A DNA stretch of 21,524 nt from Thermoplasmata archaeon (GCA_021798415.1 JAJZGO010000016.1:1-21524), one strand, 5' to 3'. Shown: positions 1 through 7,443, counted from the first letter of the stretch. Notes: generated from the sequence alone by a model not told the origin. Made by a program: numbers and translations.

Positions 1-658
1 CCCTGAGCGCGCGCCCGGTCGCGCAGAGCGCGGCGATGGGACACGCCCCGCAGCGCGGGCCGATCGGACGGCACACGTTCTGGCCGTGCTGGACGAGGAG
101 GGGGTTGAGGGGGATCCAGAACCGGTCGGGAAGGACTTCCCGGAGCGCTCGCTCGGTCTCGTCCGGTCGGAGCGTCCGCACGACGCCGAGACGGTTGGCG
201 ATCCGGTGCACGTGCGTATCGACGGGGATCGCGGGGATCCCGTAGCCGAAGACGAGGACGCAGTTCGCGGTCTTCGGACCGACGCCCGGCAGCGACGTGA
301 GCGTCTCGAACGACGGCGGAGGCACCCCGCCGAAACGGTCGAGCAGGGTCGCGGCGCACGCGACGATCGCCCGGGCCTTCACGCGGTAGAACCCGGTCGC
401 CCGGATCAGCCGCTCGACCTCGGGAAGAGGGGCCCCCGCCAGCGAGCGGGCGTCGGGGAAGCGCGCGAAGAGGAGCGCGGACGCCCGGTCGGTGTTCTCG
501 TCCCGCGTCCGTTGCGACAGGATGGTCCCGATCAGGACCTGGAACGGGTTCTCCGCGTGGTCCCGCAGGTACGGCGTCCTCCAGTCCCCGGTGCCGTAGA
601 ACGACGAGAGGCGGTCGAGGATCTCCTCCCACGGGAACGGGGACCGGGGGGACGGCAC
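1..658 (-). CDS. nth: Endonuclease III (DNA glycosylase/AP lyase), 3' end cut by window
   Basis: Base-excision repair enzyme that removes oxidised pyrimidines and nicks the abasic site. Translating the minus strand from GTG at 658 gives 219 residues with no stop before the window edge, close to the full family length of about 210-230. The helix-hairpin-helix reads LPGVGPKTAN, with catalytic Lys129. The catalytic Asp147 lies in VDTHVHRIANRLG. The C-terminal 4Fe-4S ligands are Cys196, Cys203, Cys206 and Cys212 in the canonical C-x6-C-x2-C-x5-C spacing. The start was chosen because the GTG overlaps the TAG stop of the upstream folC gene (TAGTG), which implies translational coupling. Only a few C-terminal residues can be missing. 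The fold and all catalytic residues support the family firmly; the exact lesion preference cannot be read from sequence. Confidence 0.93.
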   Translation of the reverse strand, partial: MPSPRSPFPWEEILDRLSSFYGTGDWRTPYLRDHAENPFQVLIGTILSQRTRDENTDRASALLFARFPDARSLAGAPLPEVERLIRATGFYRVKARAIVACAATLLDRFGGVPPPSFETLTSLPGVGPKTANCVLVFGYGIPAIPVDTHVHRIANRLGVVRTLRPDETERALREVLPDRFWIPLNPLLVQHGQNVCRPIGPRCGACPIAALCATGRALR

Positions 659-2070
659 TAGCGCCCCCCTCGTCGGGGTCGGCGACCGGCGTCCGACGGC
701 GGGGGGAGCGGAGGCCGTTCTCCGGCCCCCGGGTCCGAGAGGTCGGGCTCCGCCCGGTCGTCGCCGCGCCGCACGAGCTCCCCGATCAGGTAGTCGCTCC
801 CGACGACGAGCACGAGACCGTCCGGCCCGGTGGCCGCGCGGGCGAGGCGGACCCCTTCCTCGGCGGACCGAGCGAGGACGACCCGGGGGAACCGGCCGAT
901 CGCGCTCGCCCGGACCTCCGCGACCCCGAGCGCCCGCTCGGAGCGGACCGGCACGACGACGAGCGTGCGGGCGAGGGGGGCGAGCGCGTCCAGGATCCGG
1001 TCGACGTCTTTGCCGCGCAGGCAGCCGAAGACGATCGAACTCTCGGCCGGTTCGGCGAGCGGGGCGATCTCGCCCAAGCTCTCCGCGACCGCGCGGGCGC
1101 TCTCGGGCGTGTGGGCGACGTCGTAGAAGACCTCGGGACGGCGCCCGACCCGCTCCAGGCGGCCGGGCCACCGAACGGCCCCGAGCCCCGCCCGGACCGC
1201 GCGCTCGTCCGGCGCCCGTCCGTCCGAGCCGAGGAATCGCACGACCGCGGCGAGGGCGAGCGCGGCGTTCTCGGGCTGGAACCGCCCGAGCAGGGGCATC
1301 CCCACGTCCTCGAACGTTCGTCCGGGCAGCCGGACCGTGAACGTCTGGCCCTCCTCGGAGAGCGTCCGCTCGCCGACCCGCACCTCGGTGCCGAGGCGCC
1401 AGAGCGGGACCCCGCACCGTGCGGCCTCGGCCGCTACGACCGTCTCGGCCTCGGCGGGGAGCCGGCCGACGACCCCGGTCATGCCCGGGTGCAGGATCCC
1501 CGCCTTCTCGGTGGCGATCGCCGTGAGCGTCGGCCCGAGGACGTCCGTGTGCTCGAGCTCGAGGGTCGTGATGACGCCGACGCGGCTAAAGAGGACGTTG
1601 GTCGCATCGAGCCGCCCCCCGATGCCGACCTCGACCACCGCGGCCCCGACCTCCTCCCGGGCGAACCGGTCGAGGGCGAGGACGGTCGTCACCTCGAAGA
1701 ACGTCGGGGGTCGCTCGAGCCGACCCGTCCGCTCGAGCCTCTCCGCGAGCGCGTCGATCCGGGCGACGCCCTCGACGACCCCCTGGGTCGAGATCGGGAC
1801 CCCGTCGATGCGGATCCGCTCGCGGTAGCTCGCGAGGTGGGGCGACGTGAAGAGCCCGACCCGCACCCCGTGCTCCGAGAGGATCGACTGGGCGATCGTG
1901 GCCACCGAGCCTTTCCCCTTGCTGCCGGTGACGTGGATCGCGGGGTATGTGCGCTGGGGGTTCCCCATCGCGTCGAGTAGCGCACGGATCACGTCGAGCC
2001 CGGGCCGCAGGCCGAAGCGCCGGCGGCCAAAGAGGCTCTCGAGCGTTGTGCGGTACTCGTCACGCTCCAC
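658..2070 (-). CDS. folC: Folylpolyglutamate synthase / dihydrofolate synthase family (Mur ligase type)
   Basis: Cytoplasmic ATP-dependent ligase that adds glutamate to folate or a related pterin cofactor. The 470-residue product starts VERDEYRTTLESLFG. It has the P-loop GSKGKGS at residues 49-55, TSPHL at 75-79, the Mur-ligase central domain with KAGI, and a C-terminal domain containing YDVAHTPESARA. The reading frame stays open to an ATG at 2223, but those extra 51 residues are low-complexity. A TATA-like CTTAATAAG at 2101-2109 would place transcription start near 2079, so GTG at 2070 is preferred. The product ends in a short Pro/Arg-rich tail not typical of the family. The stop overlaps the nth start by one base. 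In archaea the substrate may be folate or a tetrahydromethanopterin-like cofactor; sequence alone does not decide. Confidence 0.88.
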   Translation of the reverse strand: MERDEYRTTLESLFGRRRFGLRPGLDVIRALLDAMGNPQRTYPAIHVTGSKGKGSVATIAQSILSEHGVRVGLFTSPHLASYRERIRIDGVPISTQGVVEGVARIDALAERLERTGRLERPPTFFEVTTVLALDRFAREEVGAAVVEVGIGGRLDATNVLFSRVGVITTLELEHTDVLGPTLTAIATEKAGILHPGMTGVVGRLPAEAETVVAAEAARCGVPLWRLGTEVRVGERTLSEEGQTFTVRLPGRTFEDVGMPLLGRFQPENAALALAAVVRFLGSDGRAPDERAVRAGLGAVRWPGRLERVGRRPEVFYDVAHTPESARAVAESLGEIAPLAEPAESSIVFGCLRGKDVDRILDALAPLARTLVVVPVRSERALGVAEVRASAIGRFPRVVLARSAEEGVRLARAATGPDGLVLVVGSDYLIGELVRRGDDRAEPDLSDPGAGERPPLPPPSDAGRRPRRGGR

Positions 2071-2100
2071 GGGAACGGGAGGTCCGGAGCCGAGCGGCCG

Positions 2101-2109
2101 CTTATTAAG
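2101..2109 (-). promoter_or_regulatory. Putative TATA box for folC-nth
   Basis: On the minus strand this reads CTTAATAAG, an AT-rich island in a GC-rich stretch. Its centre is about 35 nt upstream of the chosen folC GTG, which predicts a leader of roughly 9 nt. It is judged from composition and spacing only. Confidence 0.45.
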
Positions 2110-2280
2110 GCTCACGGGGTCCCGTCGCGTCGAACGAGCCAGTGGCACGGGTCCGAATGGGCCGCAATGGCATCCCAGCGGTCCCGCTCCGTCGGGTCTC
2201 CGAATCCATCGTTCCGTACCCACCCTGTGCGACCTGCGCCCAATACGGCTTCCGGCGGTCCGGGTGAGGGTCCATGGATC

Positions 2281-2794
2281 TCACTTCCCCCGGACCTCCC
2301 GCGTGGCCCGTGCCAGGAGCTGCCTTGGTCGCCGCACAGGCTTCACCTGGCCGGAGACCGACTCCACGGTGCGCTTCCGTCCGCCGTGGCATGCTCGACC
2401 TCCACGCCCTCCACTCACTCCGGACCTCTCGGCGCATCGGGGGCTCGTCTTGGACCCGCCGCTCGGTCGGCCTCCTCGCCTTGGTTCCGGAGGGTAAGTA
2501 GTAGGCGTAGGCTCCCGGGACCTAGAACGCACGAAGCGTCTCCTCCCCCAAGCATCCCGAATCCACCGCGATCTCTCGGGGAAGGACCGGAGGTTCGGCC
2601 GGGTCCGCCCCGCGATCGGGGCCAAATGCCCGGATCGCGAAGCGCTTGGGTCGCCCCCGGGGGCCACGATGATCTGCGCCTGCTCGTCGACCATCGCCCG
2701 GCAGTTGGCCCCGCACGAACGACCCTCGGTCGGCCCCGTACGGCTCGATCCCTGGTTCGGGCTCGGTGAAGTTGTACGGTCTCTTCGGATCCAC
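2281..2794 (-). pseudogene. Degraded IS1182-like DDE transposase (C-terminal half, frameshifted)
   Basis: No intact ORF is present, but minus-strand fragments in two frames line up in order with an IS1182-type transposase. PYNFTEPEPGIEP and SFVRG (about 2779-2705) match the conserved NFTDPxSRIM..GFVQG block. ANCRAMVDEQAQIIVA (2709-2662) matches YNAQAAVDExxQIIVA. PREIAVDSGCLGEETLRAF (about 2581-2525) matches the ADAGYxSEENL block with a catalytic Asp. GRKRTVESVSGQVKPVRR followed by RQLLARATREVRGK (2382-2284) matches the terminal RRKxxVEPVFGQIK..RGLxxxRGEW block. The frame changes at least three times and a TAG stop interrupts at 2522-2524, so the gene is dead. The N-terminal part and inverted repeats were not found. 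The family name rests on remembered motifs, not a database search. Confidence 0.65.
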
Positions 2795-2824
2795 GGGCGG
2801 CCGCCGTTACGCCGTCTCGTTCAG

Positions 2825-2832
2825 TCAAATAG
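2825..2832 (+). promoter_or_regulatory. Putative TATA box for the acetoacetate-decarboxylase-like gene
   Basis: The sequence TCAAATAG is centred about 25 nt upstream of the ATG at 2853, so transcription would start at or next to the start codon. This supports a leaderless mRNA and the choice of 2853 over the in-frame GTG at 2766. Confidence 0.5.
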
Positions 2833-2852
2833 CGCCCTGCGTTGTAGCCGGC

Positions 2853-3596
2853 ATGGCTCCCGGTGCGCCGGAAGGCTACACGCTTCCGTGGACGTCTCCC
2901 GCGTATGGACCCCCGCCGTTCGACATGACTCAATGCCGACAGGTACTGGTCCAGTTCGAAGCCGACCCGACGCGGATTGCCCGCCTCATCCCTCCACCGT
3001 TCGAGGTACCCGAACGTCCGTTCGCCTGCGCCTTCGTCGGTGACATGCGGCAAGTGCCCGGACCGGGACGGTATCACGAAGGCGCGCTGCTCCTGGGAGT
3101 GAAGTTCCGGGACCGCACCTCGACCTATGCCCCGTTCCTCTGGACCTCCAGCGACGAGGCCCTGCTGGTCGGGCGCGAGCTCTACGGCATGGCGAAGATG
3201 CTGTGCGAACCGGAGGCGCTCGTCGAGGACGGGAACGAGATTGTCGGGACAATCCGTCGGCGTACCGGGCCGCTAGTACGGGTCGCCTTTGCCTACGGCC
3301 GTAGGGGGAACCCGACGGACCTGCCCACGACGCCGAACCGCCTTTGCCTTCGGACGATCCCGAGTCCCGACCCCCGCGTGCCGGGCCTGCGACAGGTCGT
3401 CTTCACGACGCTCGAGCGCTATGCTCTCCACGAGATCTGGGAGGGCCGCGGTCATGTCGAGTTCTTCGGATCGGCCCATGCCGACATCCATCGTCTCGCG
3501 CCAACACGGGTCGTGAACGCATGGTACCTCGAGTCGAGTTGGACCTTACCGGGGGGGACGATCCTGTCCGACGCGGCCACCGACCACTGGGTCTGA
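2853..3596 (+). CDS. Acetoacetate decarboxylase family protein (ADC superfamily, PF06314-like)
   Basis: A 247-residue protein of normal ADC length. Compared from memory with Clostridium acetobutylicum ADC it aligns without gaps through residue 120. Arg29, Glu76 (in YHEGALL) and GREL at 107-110 are present, and the Schiff-base Lys115 is present in GMAKML. Two other active-site positions differ: Glu61 is Phe, and Lys116, which lowers the pKa of Lys115, is Met. The C-terminal half has the expected LHEIWEGRGHVEFF segment. It is therefore a Schiff-base-forming family member, but acetoacetate decarboxylation is not assured; other ADC-superfamily members act on different keto acids. It stands alone between a transposase relic and a poorly coding stretch, and uses visibly more A/T-ending codons than the polymerase genes, which fits late acquisition. 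An in-frame GTG at 2766 would add 29 unconserved residues. Confidence 0.85.
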   Translation: MAPGAPEGYTLPWTSPAYGPPPFDMTQCRQVLVQFEADPTRIARLIPPPFEVPERPFACAFVGDMRQVPGPGRYHEGALLLGVKFRDRTSTYAPFLWTSSDEALLVGRELYGMAKMLCEPEALVEDGNEIVGTIRRRTGPLVRVAFAYGRRGNPTDLPTTPNRLCLRTIPSPDPRVPGLRQVVFTTLERYALHEIWEGRGHVEFFGSAHADIHRLAPTRVVNAWYLESSWTLPGGTILSDAATDHWV

Positions 3597-3861
3597 CAAG
3601 ACTCGGACCGACCCCGGCGCTGAGTCGCTTGGCTCTCCGGCCGGTACACGGAAACGACCCGAGGCAACGCGCGGTACGGCTCGGACCGTACCGGTCCCAC
3701 AGGGCGGCGTTCCACCGTGAGCGAGGAGAGGTCGGGCCGGGCGTAGCGACCGACACGATCCGGCGTCCGTCGGAGCACGACAGCCTCCTCGGGGGCCACC
3801 GTCGCGCAGGGGCTCCCCTCGCCCGGTAGAATGGGCCTACACGAAGGATCGGGCCGGGGGA
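3597..3861. other. Intergenic stretch without supported gene
   Basis: Frames on both strands stay open only because of high GC. No start with a ribosome-binding site and no recognisable family block was seen. No clear U-tract terminator follows the ADC-like gene. The stretch could hold decayed coding sequence, but nothing could be matched. Confidence 0.4.
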
Positions 3862-4098
3862 TCACCGCAGAATCGCCGTCGTCGAGGCACTCGTCCGGGT
3901 CGCGGACGGACCGCTCCCGCCCGGCATGGACCCGGGGAGGTCGTTTCCCAGGAACGCGGTCCCGCCACTTACGACCCAGCGACGGGCCCCCCGCGCGATG
4001 TGACGCACCGTCGCGAACCATCCCTTCCCCTCGTCGGTAGCAAGCGCGACGTAGACTTCGGGAGGCTCGGCGTAAAGCGCGGGGCGTGCGAGCGGCAC
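3862..4098 (-). CDS. Doubtful small hypothetical protein (78 aa)
   Basis: An unrecognised ORF starting at GTG 4098, with a GGGAGG Shine-Dalgarno-like run five bases upstream, about 50 nt downstream of the acyl-CoA mutase gene on the same strand. The first 50 residues look protein-like, for example EVYVALATDEGKGWFATV followed by a basic stretch and RWVVSGGTAFLG. The last 25 residues are Ser/Thr/Gly-rich, as if read out of frame, so this could be the start of a broken gene. Third codon positions are GC-rich as in real genes here, but any frame in this genome tends to look so. No signal peptide or membrane segment is seen. No function can be given. Confidence 0.3.
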   Translation of the reverse strand: MPLARPALYAEPPEVYVALATDEGKGWFATVRHIARGARRWVVSGGTAFLGNDLPGSMPGGSGPSATRTSASTTAILR

Positions 4099-4147
4099 GC
4101 AGCCCTCCCAGCAAATGGGACCCGCAAGACGCCCTCCACCGGCGTCC

Positions 4148-5866
4148 TTAGTAGGTCGACCGCTCGCGATACCGGCCGAAGACGTCCTGGAAGGCGCGAA
4201 CGATCTCGCCGAGCGTCGCCTTGGCCCGGAGCGCGTCGAGCACGGCGGGCATCGTGTTGCCCCTCTCGGTCTCCGCGACCTTGCGCACCCGGTCGAGCGC
4301 GGCCGCGTGGCGCCGCGGGTCCCGGCGCGCCCGCAACGCCTTGAGCCGACGGGACTGGACGCGTCGGGCCTCCTCGGTGATCTTGAGGCGGGGGACCTTC
4401 ACCGGCTCGTCGCTCGCGTACACGTTCACCCCGACGACCTTCTCGGTCCCGGACTCGAGGGCCCGCTGGTAGCGGAACGAGGCCTCCTGGATCTCGCGTT
4501 GGAAGAAGCCGCGTTCGATCCCCGCGACGACCCCGCCGAGCTCGTCGATCCGCTCGAAGTACCGCTCGACCTCCTCCTCGATGTGGTCGGTCAGCCACTC
4601 GACGAAGTAGCTCCCACCGAACGGGTCGATCGCGTCGGCGACGCCGGCCTCGTGCGCGAGGATCTGCTGGGTCCGGAGCGCGATCCGCACGGCGTCCTCG
4701 CTCGGGAGCTGGATCGCCTCGTCGAACGAGTTCGTGTGCAGCGACTGGGTACCGCCGAGGACCCCGGCGAGCGCCTGCACCGTCGTCCGAACGACGTTGA
4801 GCTCGGGCTGCTGCGTGGTCGCCGAACACCCGGCGGTCTGGGTGTGGAACCGCATCCAGAGCGAACGCTCCTTCTTCGCCCCGAACTCCTCGCGCATCAC
4901 GCGCGCCCAGATCCGGCGCCCGGCGCGGAACTTGGCGATCTCCTCGAAGAAGTCGTTGTGCGAGTTGAAGAAGAACGAGAGGCGGGGCGCGAACTCGTCG
5001 ACGTCCAGCCCCCGGGCTTTCGCCTCCGCGACGTAGGTGCGCCCGTCGGCGAGGGTGAACGCGAGTTCCTGGATCGCCGTCGACCCCGCCTCGCGGATGT
5101 GATACCCCGAGATCGAGACCGGGTTCCACCGCGGGGTGTGGCGCGTGGCGAACTCGATCGTGTCGGTGACCAGGCGCAGCGCCGGCCGGGGCGGGTAGAG
5201 GAACTCCTTCTGGGCGATGTACTCCTTCAGGATGTCGTTCTGGGTCGTGCCGCCCAGCCGGGAGAACGGGACGCCGCCCGCGCGCCCGGTGAGGAGGTAC
5301 ATCCCCCAAACGATGTTCGCGGGCCCGTTGATCGTCATGCTCGTCGTGACCCGGCCGAGGGGGATCCCCTTCAGGAGCCGTCCCATGTCGTCGAGCGAGC
5401 TCACGTTCACCCCGCACTTTCCGACCTCGCCGCGGGACTCCGTATCGTCCGCGTCGAGGCCGTAGAGCGTGGGGTCGTCGAACGCGATCGAAAGTCCGCT
5501 CTCCCCGTGCTGGAGCAGGTAGCGGAACCTTTGGTTCGTGTCCTCGGGGGCTCCGAACCCGGAGAACATGCGCATCGACCACCGCCGCCCGCGGTACATC
5601 GTCGGGTGGATGCCGCGGGTGAACGGGGGTTGGCCGGGGTAGCCGATGCGGTCGAACGTCGAGCGGGGCGACCGCGGGGTGTACACGCGCTCCACCGGGA
5701 TCCCACCGAGGGTCGTGAACGACTCCTTTCGCTCCGGGCCCTTCGCGAGCGCCGGCGCGAGGACCTCGGCCTCCCAGCGCGCGCGGCGCTCGGCGATCGG
5801 GTCCGCGGGCCCCCTCCCCGGAGCCGGAACCTCCGACGGGGCGCGTCCGGCGCGGCTCGCGTTCAT
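4148..5866 (-). CDS. Adenosylcobalamin-dependent acyl-CoA mutase, large subunit; isobutyryl-CoA-mutase-like substrate site
   Basis: A 572-residue catalytic (TIM-barrel) subunit that rearranges an acyl-CoA carbon skeleton using B12. The cobalamin-binding domain (DxHxxG) is absent, so a separate small subunit must be encoded elsewhere. Typical blocks are present: EVGKCGVNVSS, TSMTINGPANI, QNDILKEYIAQKEF, SISGYHIREAG, FAPRLSFFFNSH, LRFHTQTAG.S and GGTQSLHTNSFDEA. Relative to Propionibacterium methylmalonyl-CoA mutase the numbering runs at a constant +12: Tyr243 and His244 are Tyr255 and His256, but Tyr89 is Phe101 and Arg207 is Gln219. Phe/Gln is the pair reported for isobutyryl-CoA mutase, and AQKE also matches IcmA. 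The position that is Asp in 2-hydroxyisobutyryl-CoA mutase is Ala128 here. The ATG at 5866 lies about 27 nt after a TATA-like box. An automatic label of methylmalonyl-CoA mutase would probably be wrong on substrate. Confidence 0.9.
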   Translation of the reverse strand: MNASRAGRAPSEVPAPGRGPADPIAERRARWEAEVLAPALAKGPERKESFTTLGGIPVERVYTPRSPRSTFDRIGYPGQPPFTRGIHPTMYRGRRWSMRMFSGFGAPEDTNQRFRYLLQHGESGLSIAFDDPTLYGLDADDTESRGEVGKCGVNVSSLDDMGRLLKGIPLGRVTTSMTINGPANIVWGMYLLTGRAGGVPFSRLGGTTQNDILKEYIAQKEFLYPPRPALRLVTDTIEFATRHTPRWNPVSISGYHIREAGSTAIQELAFTLADGRTYVAEAKARGLDVDEFAPRLSFFFNSHNDFFEEIAKFRAGRRIWARVMREEFGAKKERSLWMRFHTQTAGCSATTQQPELNVVRTTVQALAGVLGGTQSLHTNSFDEAIQLPSEDAVRIALRTQQILAHEAGVADAIDPFGGSYFVEWLTDHIEEEVERYFERIDELGGVVAGIERGFFQREIQEASFRYQRALESGTEKVVGVNVYASDEPVKVPRLKITEEARRVQSRRLKALRARRDPRRHAAALDRVRKVAETERGNTMPAVLDALRAKATLGEIVRAFQDVFGRYRERSTY

Positions 5867-5890
5867 CCCGATCGAGGACAGGCGAACGGC

Positions 5891-5898
5891 AGTATAAC
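5891..5898 (-). promoter_or_regulatory. Putative TATA box for the acyl-CoA mutase gene
   Basis: On the minus strand it reads GTTATACT, centred about 29 nt upstream of the ATG at 5866. This predicts a leaderless or nearly leaderless transcript. It lies in the 92-nt gap after the methyltransferase gene, so the mutase probably has its own promoter. Confidence 0.5.
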
Positions 5899-5958
5899 GG
5901 TGGAGGAGCCGACGACGACGCGCGGGGAGGGCGCCCTCGGGGCCGCCGTCGCGGGGTC

Positions 5959-6732
5959 TCAGGCGACGCGAAGCCCAACGAGGTCGGTGCGCCCCCGCCG
6001 GGCGACGGCGACACCGAGCGACCGGGCGAACCGCGGGAACGACTGACCGGTCCAGGCCGTGTTGTCGGCGAGGACGACCGCGCCCGGGACGAGCTTGGGT
6101 CGGACGGTCTCCAGCTCGAACGTGAGGTGGGCGGGCGTGTGCAGGCTGTCGTGGAGGAAGAGCCCGATCGAACCGACCTCGCGCGCCAGTCGGGGGAGGA
6201 GCGTCTCGCTCGCCCCGAGCCTCAGGTCCCAGCCGGACCGCACGGACGCCGGGATCGCCCAGCCACTCGATCGGCCCGGGGGTACCGCGACCGGCGAGTC
6301 GGAAGGACCGAACGTCGCCCCCCGCTGCGGGGTCGGGCGGTCGATGGAGTGGAGGCGGCCCTTCCGGTTGCGCGCGAGCGCGAGCAGGAGGTGCGCCGAG
6401 GAGACCCCACTGCTCACACCGGTCTCGACCACGTGGTCGGGCCGAAGCAGGCGGACGATCGCGTAGAGCTCGAGCGGGGCTCGGAACTGCGCGTAGTGCG
6501 AGCGGCCTCCCTCGCGATGGAGCCGTCGGATCTCCGCCTCGATCGGAACGAGGTCGGCGAGCTCCTCCAGCACCTCGCTCAGCCGCGCGGTCGGGGCCCC
6601 GGTCAACCGCTCCAACCATCGCACGTTCGGCCGCGCGCGAGGGTCGCCGAGGGCGAGTCGCGCCCGGCGGGCCGCCTCGAGGGCTCCCGGCGAGAGGCGC
6701 GGCGGAGGACGGGCGCGCGCGGAAACGGTCAT
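5959..6732 (-). CDS. Class I SAM-dependent methyltransferase (Methyltransf_24-like)
   Basis: A 257-residue Rossmann-fold methyltransferase of unknown substrate. SAM-binding motif I is VVETGVSSGVS at residues 101-111. The acidic residue after strand 2 is Asp131 in LHSIDRP. HDSLHTPAHLTFELE at 194-208 and the following VPGAVVLADNT are characteristic of the Methyltransf_24 group, where the HD/DN positions are often linked to metal or substrate. An alpha-helical N-terminal region of about 90 residues precedes the fold. No signal peptide or membrane segment is seen. Its ATG overlaps the stop of dph6 (ATGA), so the two are translationally coupled and probably the last genes of the purS operon. It is not diphthine synthase (Dph5), which has a different fold and motifs. 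Confidence 0.8.
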   Translation of the reverse strand: MTVSARARPPPRLSPGALEAARRARLALGDPRARPNVRWLERLTGAPTARLSEVLEELADLVPIEAEIRRLHREGGRSHYAQFRAPLELYAIVRLLRPDHVVETGVSSGVSSAHLLLALARNRKGRLHSIDRPTPQRGATFGPSDSPVAVPPGRSSGWAIPASVRSGWDLRLGASETLLPRLAREVGSIGLFLHDSLHTPAHLTFELETVRPKLVPGAVVLADNTAWTGQSFPRFARSLGVAVARRGRTDLVGLRVA

Positions 6733-7427
6733 CGGGCCTCGTCCCGCACCACCGGCTTCGGCTTGAGGTGCGCCCTATCGACCACGAGCCGCGCGGTCGA
6801 CGGGGCGGAGACCACGTGGGTCGATTCGAGCTCGATCCGGCGCGCGAAGAACGGCGCGTCCACGACCAGGGTCTCGTATTCCCCTCCCTCTCCCGCGACG
6901 TTGAACGACCGCGCCGAGCGACCGCGACGCTCGAGCTCGTCGACGAGCCCGGTGTCGAGCCGGCGGCCGAGGAGGTCGGGAGTCAGGGGCTCGGCCGAGA
7001 GGTGGACGAGCCGGATGTCGAGCCCGGCCGCGACCTCCTCGCGGACGACGAGGCCCGGGGCGACCCGCCACAGGGGCGCGTAGACCCGTCGGCCGAGTCG
7101 GTCGGAGACGCGGAGCACCCGGGCCCACTGGTACGACGAGGCGATCGCCCCCACGACGACGGGGCCCGCGCTTCCCGAGAGCGCGGCCGACAGGGCGGCC
7201 AGCTCGGCGGCTTCGTCCCGGCCTTCGACCGGCACCGCGCGGTGCCGCTTCCCCCACGCCTCGGCCTGCAGGGCGACCAAGTCGAGGTTCGGGGTGTGGA
7301 ACATCATCGAGTCGGGGTCGGAGGGACGAAGGGTCACGAGCTCGTCGACGGGCCAGCCCTGCGTGTCGGCGAGGTAGGCGGAGTAGACCGAGTCCTTGCC
7401 GCCCGAGACGAGCGCGGTGACGGTCAT
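6729..7427 (-). CDS. dph6: Diphthine--ammonia ligase
   Basis: Catalyses the last step of diphthamide synthesis, the ATP-dependent amidation of diphthine on elongation factor 2. The 232-residue length is normal for archaeal Dph6. The N-type ATP-pyrophosphatase P-loop SGGKDS is at residues 8-13. The family signatures GAIASSYQWARV (93-104) and GEGGEYETLVVDAPFF (179-194) are both present. The ATG at 7427 is the first Met before the P-loop. The gene starts 16 nt after purL and overlaps the downstream methyltransferase by four bases, so it is co-transcribed with purine genes. The upstream enzymes Dph2 and Dph5 are not in this window. Confidence 0.92.
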   Translation of the reverse strand: MTVTALVSGGKDSVYSAYLADTQGWPVDELVTLRPSDPDSMMFHTPNLDLVALQAEAWGKRHRAVPVEGRDEAAELAALSAALSGSAGPVVVGAIASSYQWARVLRVSDRLGRRVYAPLWRVAPGLVVREEVAAGLDIRLVHLSAEPLTPDLLGRRLDTGLVDELERRGRSARSFNVAGEGGEYETLVVDAPFFARRIELESTHVVSAPSTARLVVDRAHLKPKPVVRDEAR

Positions 7428-7443
7428 CGACCACCGGCGGCTC

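Noticed and set aside
86..661. Plus-strand 191-aa open frame at the left edge
   Set aside because: Antisense to endonuclease III, whose catalytic and iron-sulfur residues are all in place on the minus strand.
2071..2223. Longer folC start at ATG 2223
   Set aside because: It adds 51 low-complexity residues and would place a TATA-like box inside the coding region.
2766..2852. Longer ADC-family start at GTG 2766
   Set aside because: The added residues are not family-like, partly overlap the transposase relic on the other strand, and contain the TATA-like box.
4148..5866. Plain methylmalonyl-CoA mutase assignment
   Set aside because: The two main substrate-determining residues are Phe and Gln instead of Tyr and Arg, so the name is too specific and probably wrong.
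4115..6046. Plus-strand 643-aa open frame opposite the mutase
   Set aside because: Antisense shadow; the minus strand contains the complete mutase motifs.
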